Assembly (NCBI GenBank): GCA_023388495.1
Contig: JAEWGC010000006.1
Span: forward strand, 62,001 to 126,000
Length of the DNA: 64,000 bases
Direction of reading: 5' to 3'
DNA from: Bacillota bacterium
GTDB taxonomy: Bacteria; Bacillota; Clostridia; Tissierellales; Tissierellaceae
The first letter of the stretch is position 1. Each line of letters starts with the position of its first letter. Shown here piece by piece: positions 35,222-44,553 of the stretch. The notes under the pieces were generated by a model that was not told where the DNA came from, made no database searches, and worked only from the letters and a program-made list of their open reading frames with translations. A program made the translations under genes and the position numbers.

Positions 35222-36239
35222 TATTGAAAATTACGGTTTCACAGATTACTTTAGGGATCAAATAGAAAAGATTAATATAGATAAGGAATTACTTGTACCA
35301 GCAAGGATAATTGCAGTACACAAGGAAATGTATGTAATAGTATATGATAATTTAGAAAAAAGAGCTAAGCTTAAGGGTTCCTTTTATAATGATAAATATA
35401 GTATATACCCTGCTGTAGGAGATTTTGTTTTAGTGAAGCCTAATCCCTATGGAGAAGATATAATTCACTATGTATTTGAAAGAAAAAGTAAATTTTCTAG
35501 AATTGACACCCATTATGGAAAGGAGCAAATGATTGCTGCTAACTTTGATCATGTATTTATAGTTTCATCTCTAAATCATGATTTTAATATAAAGAGAATT
35601 GAGAGATATCTTACAATCGCATGGGAAAGTGGTGCTAACCCAGTAATTGTCCTAACCAAATCAGACTTGGTGGATGATCTAGATGAATATAATCTACAGC
35701 TTGAAAATATCGCAATTGGAATTCCAGTCTTTCATATTAGTTCCATTACGGGAGAAGGTATAGATGCATTAAGGAATTACCTCAAACCAAGAGAAACTAT
35801 AGTGTTTCTAGGTTCTTCAGGGGTGGGGAAGTCTTCCTTAGTAAATGCATTAATGGGGGAAGAAGTTATGAAGGTCAATGATATTAGAGAAGATGATAGC
35901 AAAGGTAGGCATACTACAACTCACAGACAACTAATTATTTTAAGTAATGGAACTATGATAATAGATACCCCTGGCATGAGAGAACTTGCCCTTTGGAACA
36001 TCCAAGATGGTTTAAATGCTACATTTTCGGATATTGAGGAGTTAGGTAGATTGTGTAGGTTTAATGACTGTACTCACAATAAGGAACCAGGATGTGCTAT
36101 TAAAAAGGCATTGCTAAGCGGAAAACTTCCCTATGATAGGTGGAATAATTATTTAAAGCTTCAAAAAGAAGCTAAATTTGCTCAAAAAAAGGAACGATTA
36201 AATCTTATGAAGAAGGAAAAATTGTCAAAGAAAAGATAA
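35214..36239 (+). CDS. rsgA: Ribosome small subunit-dependent GTPase RsgA
   Basis: 341-aa circularly permuted GTPase that acts late in 30S ribosome maturation. The N-terminal OB domain (about 20-85) precedes G4 (VLTKSDLV, about 143), G1 (GSSGVGKSSLVNALMG, about 200) and G3 (DTPGMREL, about 253) in permuted order. A C-terminal zinc knuckle has CRFNDCTHNKEPGCAIKKAL near residue 282. The gene is a little longer than the B. subtilis protein because of a basic tail (KKEKLSKKR). Confidence 0.95.
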   Translation: MNNIENYGFTDYFRDQIEKINIDKELLVPARIIAVHKEMYVIVYDNLEKRAKLKGSFYNDKYSIYPAVGDFVLVKPNPYGEDIIHYVFERKSKFSRIDTHYGKEQMIAANFDHVFIVSSLNHDFNIKRIERYLTIAWESGANPVIVLTKSDLVDDLDEYNLQLENIAIGIPVFHISSITGEGIDALRNYLKPRETIVFLGSSGVGKSSLVNALMGEEVMKVNDIREDDSKGRHTTTHRQLIILSNGTMIIDTPGMRELALWNIQDGLNATFSDIEELGRLCRFNDCTHNKEPGCAIKKALLSGKLPYDRWNNYLKLQKEAKFAQKKERLNLMKKEKLSKKR

Positions 36240-36257
36240 AGCCAGCTAAAGCTGGCT
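36238..36257 (+). terminator. Terminator of rsgA
   Basis: AAAGCCAGC (36238-36246) pairs with GCTGGCTTT (36251-36259) across TAAA, starting on the rsgA stop codon. Confidence 0.75.
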
Positions 36258-36389
36258 TTATTGATATATAACTTCATAAGAAAGTTGTTTTTTGTATAGA
36301 TTTAGATTGTTTAAATCTATATACATATAATCTGGATTAGTTTTCATCTCTACAAATCCTAGGGATGAATAGAAATGTTTTAGATGTCT
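36258..36389 (-). pseudogene. C-terminal remnant of a GNAT acetyltransferase
   Basis: On the minus strand RHLKHFYSSLGFVEMKTNP, then DYMYIDLNNLNLYKKQLSYE, ends at TAA 36258. HFYSSLGFVEM...YMYIDL is the pattern of the last strands of GNAT acetyltransferases (Y-x-x-L-G-F). A stop codon directly precedes it and no N-terminal part exists. It fills most of the 36240-36537 gap; the remainder shows only a promoter-like AT-rich stretch. Confidence 0.5.
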
Positions 36390-36537
36390 TTATAATATTA
36401 TACCCAAAAAATCACTAAAAGTTGAAACCTTACTATGATTTATTTCCGAAAATTCTTCTATCTTTTTTATTAAAAAAAATATATACTAAATATTAAGTTA
36501 TTTTATAGTAACTTAATATTTTTATTAGGAGGTAGAA

Positions 36538-37614
36538 ATGGAATTACCTAAACTTAAAATAGGAAATCTAGTAGCTAAACTGCCCATAGTTCAAGGTGGT
36601 ATGGGGGTAGGCATATCTCTATCAAATCTAGCAGGTAATGTAGCTTTGAATGGAGGAATAGGCGTATTATCTGGAGTGGAAATTGGATTTAACGAACCAG
36701 ATTATTACCAAAATAAGAAGAAAGCCAATTCAAGGGCTTTAAAATACCATATTAAAAGGGCCAAAGAGATAGCTAAAGACGGTATTATCGGAATCAATAT
36801 AATGGCGGTTTTAAATAATTTCGAGGAAATAGTTACAGAAGCAGTCAGAGAAAAAATAGATATAATCTTTTCAGGTGCAGGACTTCCCCTGAGCTTACCT
36901 AGTTTCACTAAGGAAACTGATACAAAGGTTGTACCTATTGTTTCATCTGACAGGGCAGCTACTCTTATATGTAAAACTTGGGACAAGCGATATGATATGA
37001 TTCCAGATGCTATTGTACTAGAAGGTCCAAAGGCAGGAGGACATCTAGGATTCTCAAAAGAGGAATTAGAAGATTCTTCAAAGAATTTAGAGAGTCTACT
37101 AGTTAAGGTTCTAGAGGCAATAAAACCATATGAGGAGAAATATGGAAGAGAAATCCCAGTTATAGCTGCTGGAGGTATAATGAATGGAGAAGATATTGCT
37201 GAATTGCTAAAGTTAGGTGCATCTGGGGTTCAAATGGGAAGTAGATTTGCAGCCACAGAAGAATGTGATGCATCACAAGCCTTTAAAGATGCCTATATAA
37301 ATGCAAAGGAAGAGGATATTGTACTAATAAATAGTCCCGTTGGTTTAATAGGTAGGGCTATAAACAATAAATTTATAGAAGATGCAAAGATGGGACTAAG
37401 AAAACCAATAAAATGCATTACAAACTGTCTAAAGCCATGTAAGCCTACCGAGGTTCAGTATTGTATTGCAAATGCCCTAATCAATGCGCAAAAAGGAAAT
37501 CTTAATTCGGGATTTGCCTTTGCAGGCACCAATGCCTATAAAATAGAGAAAATAATAACTGTTAAGGAATTAATGGAAGAACTAGTAGAAGAATCAAAAT
37601 TAAATCTATTATAA
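36538..37614 (+). CDS. Nitronate monooxygenase-like flavin oxidoreductase
   Basis: 358-aa TIM-barrel FMN enzyme of the NMO/2-nitropropane dioxygenase and FabK group. Marks are LPIVQGGMGVGISLSNLAG near residue 15, VIVLEGPKAGGHLG-type motif (AIVLEGPKAGGHLGFS) near 158, VIAAGGIMNGEDIAELLKLGASGVQMGSRFAATEE split over residues 204-238, and Cys-rich CITNCLKPCKPTEVQYC near 295, common in anaerobe members. The exact substrate is not determinable; a FabK role is less likely away from fatty acid genes. AGGAGGT sets ATG 36538. Confidence 0.85.
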   Translation: MELPKLKIGNLVAKLPIVQGGMGVGISLSNLAGNVALNGGIGVLSGVEIGFNEPDYYQNKKKANSRALKYHIKRAKEIAKDGIIGINIMAVLNNFEEIVTEAVREKIDIIFSGAGLPLSLPSFTKETDTKVVPIVSSDRAATLICKTWDKRYDMIPDAIVLEGPKAGGHLGFSKEELEDSSKNLESLLVKVLEAIKPYEEKYGREIPVIAAGGIMNGEDIAELLKLGASGVQMGSRFAATEECDASQAFKDAYINAKEEDIVLINSPVGLIGRAINNKFIEDAKMGLRKPIKCITNCLKPCKPTEVQYCIANALINAQKGNLNSGFAFAGTNAYKIEKIITVKELMEELVEESKLNLL

Positions 37615-37617
37615 TTA

Positions 37618-37646
37618 CAAAGCTAAGTCGAAAAGACTTAGCTTTG
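37618..37646 (+). terminator. Terminator after the flavin oxidoreductase
   Basis: CAAAGCTAAGTC (37618-37629) pairs with GACTTAGCTTTG (37635-37646) across GAAAA. Confidence 0.85.
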
Positions 37647-37715
37647 TCTATGTGTTTTTGATTAAATATATTATAATTTATTATATATATCATTAAGATA
37701 ATGGGGGTGGCTTTA

Positions 37716-38882
37716 TTGGAAAAATTAACAAGACCAGCATGGATGGAAATAGATCTAGACAATCTTACCAATAATTATAAGGAAATGAGAAGAATACTAA
37801 AAGATACAACTAAAGTAATAGCTGTAGTTAAAGCTGACGCATATGAGCATGGTGCTGTACAAATAGTTAGGTCCTTGATGGAAGAAGGTGTTAAAAGGTT
37901 TGCAGTAGCAAATCTATCAGAGGCTCTTCATATACGAAAATATGTAAAGGATGCAGAAATATTAGTTATGGGTTATACGCCAGAGTATCTAGGTGAGAAT
38001 GCCATATTAAATGATATCATCCTAACTGTGTATCTTAAAGAACAGGCAGAAACTTTTTCTCAATTAGCAAAGAGATTAAATAAAATAGTAAAGCTACATA
38101 TAAAGGTTGAAACCGGAATGAATAGATTAGGTTTTATGCCTAATGAAGATGGCATAAAAGATATTGAAGATATTTGTAATATGGATAATATAGAGGTAGA
38201 GGGTATATTTACTCATTTTGCGGCTTCTGATGATGATCCTAGATATACAATGGAACAGGTAAGTAAATTTGACTACGTATGTAGTGAATTGTTAAAATTA
38301 GGTATAAATATTCCAATAAAGCATGTTAGCAATAGTGCAGCAATAATGAATTTTAGAGATTTAGATTATGACATGGTAAGGGCTGGAATTATTTTATATG
38401 GTGTATATCCGTTTCCTGATGCTGATAGAGAATTATTAAAACTAAAAAATATTTTAACACTAAAAGCTCAAATATCCCATGTTAAAGAAGTTGAAGCTGG
38501 AGAGAAACTAAGTTATGGACTCATATACGAGGCTGAAAAGAAGACAAAGATAGCTACAATACCAATAGGGTATGCTGATGGATTTAGTAGGGAGCTTAGC
38601 AATAAAGGTAATTGTATAGTGAAGAATACTATAGTTCCTATAGTAGGTAGAATATGTATGGATCAATTAATGATAGATGTAACTGGCTTAGACGTAAAAA
38701 GAGGAGATGAAGTAATACTAATGGGTAAGAATGGAGATAAAGAGATTACCATAGAGGAAATAGCAAGTAAAATTGGACAAATACCAGCTGCTGTTCAATG
38801 TATGTTCACTAAGAGATTGCCTAGAATATATATAAAGAATAACGAAATAATAAATGTAACGGATTATTTGTTAGAGTTATAG
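37716..38882 (+). CDS. alr: Alanine racemase
   Basis: 388-aa PLP enzyme making D-alanine for peptidoglycan. The cofactor Lys lies in VIAVVKADAYEHGA near residue 35, the catalytic Tyr in LSYGLIYEA near 262, and the C-terminal domain has IPIGYADGFSRELSN and GRICMDQLMIDVT. The TTG at 37716 follows GGGGGTGG by 5 nt and gives the usual N-terminus (LEKLTRPAWMEIDLDNL); ATG 37701 is an alternative. It forms a unit with ung 12 bp downstream. Confidence 0.93.
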   Translation: MEKLTRPAWMEIDLDNLTNNYKEMRRILKDTTKVIAVVKADAYEHGAVQIVRSLMEEGVKRFAVANLSEALHIRKYVKDAEILVMGYTPEYLGENAILNDIILTVYLKEQAETFSQLAKRLNKIVKLHIKVETGMNRLGFMPNEDGIKDIEDICNMDNIEVEGIFTHFAASDDDPRYTMEQVSKFDYVCSELLKLGINIPIKHVSNSAAIMNFRDLDYDMVRAGIILYGVYPFPDADRELLKLKNILTLKAQISHVKEVEAGEKLSYGLIYEAEKKTKIATIPIGYADGFSRELSNKGNCIVKNTIVPIVGRICMDQLMIDVTGLDVKRGDEVILMGKNGDKEITIEEIASKIGQIPAAVQCMFTKRLPRIYIKNNEIINVTDYLLEL

Positions 38883-38894
38883 GAGGAAAGATTT

Positions 38895-39572
38895 ATGAAA
38901 AAAATATTTGATAATGATTGGCAGGAATTATTAGAAGGCGAGATGCAGAAGGAATACTATCAGAAGCTTAGGGGGTTCTTGATTAAAGAATATAACACTA
39001 CAACAATATATCCAGATATGCATGATATATTTAATGCACTTCATTATACAGCTTATAAAGACGTCAAGGTGGTTATATTAGGTCAGGACCCGTATCATGG
39101 GCCAAATCAAGCTTATGGGCTAAGCTTTTCTGTAAAACCAGGGGTTAGGATACCACCTTCATTGGTTAATATCTATAAGGAATTAAGAGATGATTTAGGT
39201 TGTTATATACCAAATAACGGCACATTAACGAAATGGGCTAAGGAGGGAGTACTACTATTAAACACTTCCTTAACCGTAAGGGCCGGAGAAGCTAATTCTC
39301 ATAGCAGGATTGGCTGGGAGATATTTACAGATCATATAATTAAATTATTAAATGATAGAGAAGAGCCTATAGTGTTTATTTTATGGGGGAGTAATGCTAT
39401 AAAAAAAGAAGCACTTATAACTAATTCTAAGCATTATATCATAAAATCAGTTCATCCTAGTCCCTTATCGGCTAGTAGAGGATTTTTTGGTTCAAAACCT
39501 TTTTCTAAGACTAATAAGTTTTTAGAATCCATAGGGAAAAAGCCTATAGACTGGCAAATTGAGAATATCTAG
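38895..39572 (+). CDS. ung: Uracil-DNA glycosylase
   Basis: 225-aa family-1 UDG that removes uracil from DNA. Catalytic motif GQDPYHGPNQAYGLSFSV near residue 62 (Asp in QDPYH), uracil-specificity LLNTSLTVRAG near 120, and the Leu-loop HPSPLSASRGFFG near 187 are all intact. GGAGGAAAG upstream. Confidence 0.96.
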   Translation: MKKIFDNDWQELLEGEMQKEYYQKLRGFLIKEYNTTTIYPDMHDIFNALHYTAYKDVKVVILGQDPYHGPNQAYGLSFSVKPGVRIPPSLVNIYKELRDDLGCYIPNNGTLTKWAKEGVLLLNTSLTVRAGEANSHSRIGWEIFTDHIIKLLNDREEPIVFILWGSNAIKKEALITNSKHYIIKSVHPSPLSASRGFFGSKPFSKTNKFLESIGKKPIDWQIENI

Positions 39573-39665
39573 ATTTTTCCTTCAGATTTGATAAAAAAAT
39601 AACTTGATATTAATATAAAACATGGTATCATATATAAGGCTATATTAATTATTAAGGAGGATTTT

Positions 39666-40280
39666 ATGGAAAAGATTCACACGGAAAATGTAAAAATTGT
39701 TAATGCAGATCCATCAGCTTTAGGCTTATTTGGATTAGCAATGGTCACATTAGTAGCATCATCACAAAAGTTAGGTATCACACAAGGATTATCATTAGTA
39801 ATACCATGGGCAATATTTTTAGGTGCCTTTGCTCAATTATTAACTTGTATCATTGATTCAAAAAGAAACAATACTTTTGGTACAGCTGCATTTGGAGCCT
39901 ACGGATTTTTCTGGTTAGGTGTTGCTATGTCTTGGATGATAAATATGGGTGTGTTTGGACAAGCTTTAGCAAGAAGTGTAGATACAAAACAATTAGGATT
40001 TGCATTTTTAGGATATTTAATTTTTACAATTTTTATGACAATAGGTGCTATGGAAACACATAAGGTATTATTTTTAATATTCTTCTTTATAGACCTATTA
40101 TTCATTGGGTTAACTCTTGATTCCTTTGGTATTATGGGGGAATTTCCACATAAATTAGCAGCATATTCAGAGCTTATTATCTCCATACTATCATTCTACG
40201 GTTCAGGAGCATCAGTATTAAACGAACACTTTGGAAAAACATTCTTACCAGTAGGTAAACCATTTGGAATATTTAAATAG
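39666..40280 (+). CDS. GPR1/FUN34/YaaH (SatP)-type acetate transporter
   Basis: 204-aa membrane protein with six helices. It starts with the family motif VNADPSALGLFGLAMVTLVAS (N-P-A/S-x-L-G-L) near residue 14, followed by PWAIFLGAFAQLLTCIIDSK and FGAYGFFWLGVAM. SatP homologues carry acetate or succinate with protons. AAGGAGG precedes the ATG. It stands alone between hairpins. Confidence 0.88.
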   Translation: MEKIHTENVKIVNADPSALGLFGLAMVTLVASSQKLGITQGLSLVIPWAIFLGAFAQLLTCIIDSKRNNTFGTAAFGAYGFFWLGVAMSWMINMGVFGQALARSVDTKQLGFAFLGYLIFTIFMTIGAMETHKVLFLIFFFIDLLFIGLTLDSFGIMGEFPHKLAAYSELIISILSFYGSGASVLNEHFGKTFLPVGKPFGIFK

Positions 40281-40282
40281 TT

Positions 40283-40300
40283 TGCAATAATTCTATTGCA
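40283..40300 (+). terminator. Terminator after the acetate-type transporter
   Basis: TGCAATA (40283-40289) pairs with TATTGCA (40294-40300) across a 4-nt loop, followed by TAGTTTT. Confidence 0.6.
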
Positions 40301-40448
40301 TAGTTTTAGAATTAGAATTATACTATTAATATCAAATAAGATTTAAAATTGAAAGATTACTAATCGAGTAAACAACATTTCCTCTTTTACGCAATATTTT
40401 GATTTTATTTTAAATCTTATATAATAAATGTAAAGGAGGAATGTTGAT

Positions 40449-40622
40449 ATGGCAGATAAGACAATTAAATGTAAAGACTGTGGAACAGACTTTGTTTTCA
40501 CAGAAAGAGAGCAAGAATTCTACAAGGAAAAAGGTTTCGATAACGAACCTCAAAGATGTGCAGATTGTAGAAAAAAGAGAAAACAAGAAAAAGGTAACAA
40601 CAATAGAGGATTTAGAAGATAA
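40449..40622 (+). CDS. Small zinc-ribbon protein
   Basis: 57 aa (MADKTIKCKDCGTDFVFTER, EQEFYKEKGFDNEPQRCADC, RKKRKQEKGNNNRGFRR). Two CxxC pairs (KCKDC, RCADC) form the zinc ribbon of the zf-trcl type, and the basic tail suggests nucleic acid or ribosome contact. AAGGAGGA upstream gives a reasonable distance to ATG 40449. A longer open frame over the same bases is a shadow. Function unknown; similar proteins are widespread in Clostridia. Confidence 0.88.
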   Translation: MADKTIKCKDCGTDFVFTEREQEFYKEKGFDNEPQRCADCRKKRKQEKGNNNRGFRR

Positions 40623-40627
40623 TAAAT

Positions 40628-40657
40628 ATGACAGGGAGATCTCCCTGTCATTATTTT
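40628..40657 (+). terminator. Terminator of the zinc-ribbon gene
   Basis: ATGACAGGGAGA (40628-40639) pairs with TCTCCCTGTCAT (40640-40651) without a loop to speak of, followed by TATTTTTT. It also ends the convergent DUF1294 gene. Confidence 0.85.
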
Positions 40658-40957
40658 TTACCTCATATTGTTAAATAAAATTAATTCAACTACCTTAGTT
40701 AATACCAAGATGCAAGGAATGCCAATATAAAATTTCTTTTTACTTAGTTTATGTTTGAAAATTACCATACCTATTAAAGAGCCTATGGAACCACCGAAAA
40801 AAGATACCGCCAGTAAAGATGATTCAGAGATTCGCCATTCCTTCTTTTCGGCCTTATTTTTATCTATACCAAATAAGATAAAAGAAATAAGATTAATGGA
40901 GACTAAATAAACTAAGATAAATATTTCCTTGTTATTAAAATTTGAAATAAAACTCAT
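40658..40957 (-). CDS. DUF1294 membrane protein
   Basis: 99 aa with three or four hydrophobic segments. The order of motifs, a first helix then FGIDKNKAEKKEWRISESSL, LAVSFFGGSIGSLIGMVIFK and HKLSKKKFYIGIP, is the DUF1294 signature. Function unknown. It lies immediately downstream of the DUF4438 gene, with its start 1 bp after that gene's stop, so the pair is probably cotranscribed. Confidence 0.85.
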   Translation of the reverse strand: MSFISNFNNKEIFILVYLVSINLISFILFGIDKNKAEKKEWRISESSLLAVSFFGGSIGSLIGMVIFKHKLSKKKFYIGIPCILVLTKVVELILFNNMR

Positions 40958-40958
40958 T

Positions 40959-41825
40959 TTATTTTACACCAAGATAGTTTGCTATATTAGCATCTTCAGT
41001 TTTTATTCCCTTTATCTTAGATGTTTTGCAGCTTAAAAGTCCAGTAACTCCAGGACCATGTCCTGCTAATATACAATTACTGTGTACTACAACACCAATA
41101 GTTACGGCACCTTTTAGATATTGACGACCGTAGGTATTATCGCAGTCCCTCAAAAGAACTAAGTCACCAAATCTAAGTTTATCTAATCCATATTTTTCTA
41201 CTTCTTCTTTATCGCCAGTAGTTATATCATAATCTCCACTAAAGCTAGTAGCACTGCCGATTCCTGATCCCATTAAATGGGCAGGCACTTCAGCTGCTAT
41301 AGGAACTTCTAGTTCTCTGTTGTCATTTTCCTTAATACCCATTTTTTCGAACAAATTAGGATCAAGATTCATTACTACTACATCATCGTGACCTTCAATT
41401 TTAAGTCCTTGTCCGTTGGCTTTAATAAGGATAGTGTCATTTATAGCCATTTTTTCTAAGTCTTCCTGTGAGAAATAAATCATAACGTGTTCAATTCCCC
41501 CATGCATTCCGGTAACAAATCCTTTAGCGCCCTTTGCATCTCCAGATACTACCCTAGCCTCATTGCCTACGCAGGATAGAACCATTAGAGCTCTGTTTTC
41601 TGCTACATCTTCATTTCTAATACTTACTCCTGGCTCCACATGGTCTCCTACAAGGTCCATACAGGAATCGCCTATTTGAAAATTGTATGTAATTCCTCCA
41701 GTAGCATGTAATATCATAGGCTTACCATCATGGCTTATTCTATAAGGGCTTGGTCCCATTATAGGACTATGAATTTTACCTTGTACTGACTGAATTACTA
41801 ATTTATCTTTGTTAATTTTTAACAA
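40959..41825 (-). CDS. DUF4438-type protein
   Basis: 288 aa, soluble, glycine-rich, no signal peptide. The N-terminus (QSVQGKIHSPIMGPSPYRIS, GKPMILHATGGITYNFQIGD) and the central GSGIGSATSFSGDYDI match what I remember of DUF4438 proteins. The function is unknown. GGGAGGGA on the minus strand precedes ATG 41825. It is divergent from the formate dehydrogenase operon. Confidence 0.75.
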   Translation of the reverse strand: MLKINKDKLVIQSVQGKIHSPIMGPSPYRISHDGKPMILHATGGITYNFQIGDSCMDLVGDHVEPGVSIRNEDVAENRALMVLSCVGNEARVVSGDAKGAKGFVTGMHGGIEHVMIYFSQEDLEKMAINDTILIKANGQGLKIEGHDDVVVMNLDPNLFEKMGIKENDNRELEVPIAAEVPAHLMGSGIGSATSFSGDYDITTGDKEEVEKYGLDKLRFGDLVLLRDCDNTYGRQYLKGAVTIGVVVHSNCILAGHGPGVTGLLSCKTSKIKGIKTEDANIANYLGVK

Positions 41826-41963
41826 ATAAATCCCTCCCTTTTATTATATATAATAAATTATACTACATAAATCAGAAAAAAATATGGGTTTATATAAAAA
41901 TATTTAGGGAATCGAAGTTAAAAAATCATCATATTTTCAAAGAAGTTTACATAATCGATAATA

Positions 41964-41992
41964 TTGACAAAATATACTTAATATTATAAAAT
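41964..41992 (+). promoter_or_regulatory. Sigma-A promoter of the formate dehydrogenase operon
   Basis: TTGACA (41964-41969) and TAAAAT (41987-41992), spacer 17 bp. Transcription would start near 41999, leaving a leader of about 150 nt before the NuoE-like gene. Confidence 0.75.
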
Positions 41993-41996
41993 AATG

Positions 41997-42122
41997 GTGT
42001 TTATTAAATAGCACTATACCTACTTAAGGCTTATAAACAAACTTAATAAATGACATAGAAAAATAGAATGTAAATTCGATAAACACTACTATAGACAGCA
42101 ACAATATTTGCTGTCTATTTTC
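41997..42122 (+). promoter_or_regulatory. Structured leader with terminator-like hairpin
   Basis: GTGTTTAT (41997-42004) can pair with ATAAACAC (42079-42086), closing a domain of about 90 nt. Right after it ATAGACAGCA (42091-42100) pairs with TGCTGTCTAT (42109-42118) and is followed by TTTTC. This is the form of a riboswitch or attenuator. It matches none of the ligand-binding cores I know (purine, TPP, Moco, SAM). Confidence 0.5.
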
Positions 42123-42150
42123 AAGTATTACTTAAAAGGGAGGGTTATGT

Positions 42151-42648
42151 ATGGGGTTTATATTTGATTTAGAAAAGAACAAAGAAAAAATCCAAGAGTT
42201 TAAAGATTTTATTAGGGAGAATAAGGACAAGCAAGGAGTGTTGATGCCTGTATTACAGGAAGCACAAGGAAAGTTTGGCTATTTACCTAAAGAGGTTTTA
42301 GGAATTATATCTAAGGATTTAAATATTCCATTATCAGAGATATATGGAGTAGTTACTTTTTATTCTCAATTCTCCTTAATACCTAAGGGAGAATTTAAGA
42401 TTGGAGTTTGTTTAGGAACTGCTTGTTATGTAAAAGGTTCTCAAGAATTACTCAATAAGGTTATGGGAGAATTAGGGATTGAATCAGGACAAACAACACC
42501 AGATATGAAATTTTCTTTAACGGCTACTAGATGTATTGGAGCATGTGGGTTAGCACCAGTTTTATCCATAAATGACGATGTATATGGCAGATTAAAGCCA
42601 GAAGATGTAAAAGGTATACTAGATAAGTATAGAAATATGGAGGTGTAG
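42151..42648 (+). CDS. NuoE-like NADH dehydrogenase 24 kDa subunit
   Basis: 165-aa cytoplasmic [2Fe-2S] protein. The four ligands are seen in CLGTACYVKGS (about residue 90) and CIGACGLAPV (about 130). It begins the operon with NuoF-like and NuoG-like partners and FdhA, so it passes electrons between NAD(P)H and formate/CO2. Similar trimeric modules occur in electron-bifurcating formate dehydrogenases and hydrogenases; whether bifurcation occurs here cannot be seen. GGGAGGG upstream. Confidence 0.92.
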   Translation: MGFIFDLEKNKEKIQEFKDFIRENKDKQGVLMPVLQEAQGKFGYLPKEVLGIISKDLNIPLSEIYGVVTFYSQFSLIPKGEFKIGVCLGTACYVKGSQELLNKVMGELGIESGQTTPDMKFSLTATRCIGACGLAPVLSINDDVYGRLKPEDVKGILDKYRNMEV

Positions 42649-42650
42649 TC

Positions 42651-44540
42651 ATGACCACAGTTAATGAATTAATGAAAATCAAAGAAGAAGCTTTAAATAG
42701 AATAAAACTTCGTCAATCAGAAATAGGGAAGGAATTTATAGAAGAAGTTCATGGATTTAAGAAGCACCACATTTTAGTCTGTGGTGGAACGGGATGCCAT
42801 TCAGGTGGTGGAGATAAGATAAAAGAGTTAATAGAAGAAAAGGTAAGAGAAAAGGGACTTGATAAGGATATTCAAGTAGTACTTACAGGATGTTTTGGCT
42901 TATGTGAATCAGGCCCAAATATTGTAGTATACCCTGAGGGTGTATTTTATAGCCATGTTACATTAGAAGATGTTGAAGAAATCGTAGAAGAGCATATAGT
43001 AAAAGGTCATATAGTAAGAAGAAGGTTGTTTAAGGAATCCTTCGTAGAAGATAAAATTAAGCCTGTTAGCGAAGTTAATTTTTATAAAAAACAAACTAGA
43101 ATTGCCCTTAGAAATTGTGGGGTTATAGCTCCAGAAGATATAGAAGAATACATAGCACTTGATGGATATTCAGCCCTAGCAAAAATAATAACTGAAATGA
43201 CTCAAGAAGAAGTAATAAAAGCCATGAAGGATTCTAACTTGCGTGGTAGAGGTGGTGCAGGATTCCCAGCAGGAAGAAAGTGGGAAGAAGCATATAAATA
43301 CGATGCAGACCAGAAATATGTAATTTGTAATGCAGATGAGGGAGACCCTGGTGCATTTATGGATAGATCAATATTAGAAGGGGACCCACACTCAGTACTT
43401 GAGGCCATGGCTATAGCAGGTTATGCTATAGGTGCTGATCAAGGATTTATCTATGTTAGAGCGGAATATCCAATAGCAGTAGAGAGATTACAGGTGGCTA
43501 TAAAGCAAGCCAGAGAATATGGATTATTAGGAAAAAACATATTAGGTACAGACTTTAATTTTGATATAGAGCTTAGACTTGGAGCAGGGGCTTTCGTATG
43601 TGGTGAAGGTACAGCACTTATGGAATCCATAGAAGGAAGAAGAGGTATGCCAAGGACTAAAATCCATAGAACAGCTCATAAGGGTTTATGGCAAAAACCA
43701 ACCATCATAAATAATGTAGAGACTCTTGCAAATGTACCAATTATATTCCAAAAGGGAGTAGAATGGTTTAGAAATATTGGTACTGAAAAGTCACCAGGAA
43801 CTAAGGTTTTTGCACTAGGTGGAAAAATCGAAAATACAGGATTAGTGGAAATACCAATGGGTATGACCCTAAGAGAAATTGTATTTGATATTGGTGGAGG
43901 AATACCAAATGGCAAGGCATTTAAGGCCGTGCAAACTGGTGGACCTTCAGGAGGTTGTATACCAGCTGAGTATCTAGATACATCAGTAGATTTTGAATCT
44001 CTAGGAGAATTAGGCTCAATTATGGGTTCTGGCGGAATGGTTGTAATGGATGAAACCAATTGTATGGTTGATATAGCTAGATTTTTCCTTGACTTTACTG
44101 TAGAGGAATCCTGTGGTAAATGTGTGCCATGTAGAGAAGGTACAAAGAGGATGCTTGAAATACTAGAGAGAATTACAGAAGGTAAGGGAGAAGAAGGAGA
44201 TATAGAAAGATTAGAAAGTTTATCTGAAACTATTAGCTCTGCTTCTTTATGTGGACTTGGGCAAACAGCTGCAAATCCGGTAATTACTACTTTGAAATAT
44301 TTTAGAGATGAGTATGAGGCTCATATAAGAGATAAAAAATGTCCGGCAGGTAGCTGTCAAGCACTTCTAGAGTACTATATTACAGATAAATGTATAGGAT
44401 GTACTAAATGTGCTAGAAATTGTCCAGTAACTTGCATAGATGGTAAGGTAAAAGAAAGACATGTAATAGATACTGATAAATGTATTAAATGTGGTAATTG
44501 TGCCTCAGTATGTCCAGTGGGAGCAGTAATTAAGAGATAG
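42651..44540 (+). CDS. NuoF-like NADH-binding flavoprotein with extra Fe-S clusters
   Basis: 629 aa. An N-terminal thioredoxin-like [2Fe-2S] domain (CGGTGCHSGG, CFGLCESGP) is followed by the NAD/FMN core (NLRGRGGAGFPAGRKWE near residue 195 and LGAGAFVCGEGTALMESIEG near 310), a [4Fe-4S] site (ESCGKCVPCREGTKRM near 484), and a C-terminal 2x[4Fe-4S] ferredoxin (CIGCTKCARNCP, CIKCGNCASVCP). This is the HydB/HylB build. It starts 2 bp after the NuoE-like gene. Confidence 0.93.
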   Translation: MTTVNELMKIKEEALNRIKLRQSEIGKEFIEEVHGFKKHHILVCGGTGCHSGGGDKIKELIEEKVREKGLDKDIQVVLTGCFGLCESGPNIVVYPEGVFYSHVTLEDVEEIVEEHIVKGHIVRRRLFKESFVEDKIKPVSEVNFYKKQTRIALRNCGVIAPEDIEEYIALDGYSALAKIITEMTQEEVIKAMKDSNLRGRGGAGFPAGRKWEEAYKYDADQKYVICNADEGDPGAFMDRSILEGDPHSVLEAMAIAGYAIGADQGFIYVRAEYPIAVERLQVAIKQAREYGLLGKNILGTDFNFDIELRLGAGAFVCGEGTALMESIEGRRGMPRTKIHRTAHKGLWQKPTIINNVETLANVPIIFQKGVEWFRNIGTEKSPGTKVFALGGKIENTGLVEIPMGMTLREIVFDIGGGIPNGKAFKAVQTGGPSGGCIPAEYLDTSVDFESLGELGSIMGSGGMVVMDETNCMVDIARFFLDFTVEESCGKCVPCREGTKRMLEILERITEGKGEEGDIERLESLSETISSASLCGLGQTAANPVITTLKYFRDEYEAHIRDKKCPAGSCQALLEYYITDKCIGCTKCARNCPVTCIDGKVKERHVIDTDKCIKCGNCASVCPVGAVIKR

Positions 44541-44553
44541 ATAAGGAGGTTAA

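Noticed and set aside
40441..40674. Longer plus-strand frame over the zinc-ribbon gene
   Set aside because: It runs through a terminator and has no recognisable protein; the overlapping 57-aa frame has two CxxC pairs and a better start.
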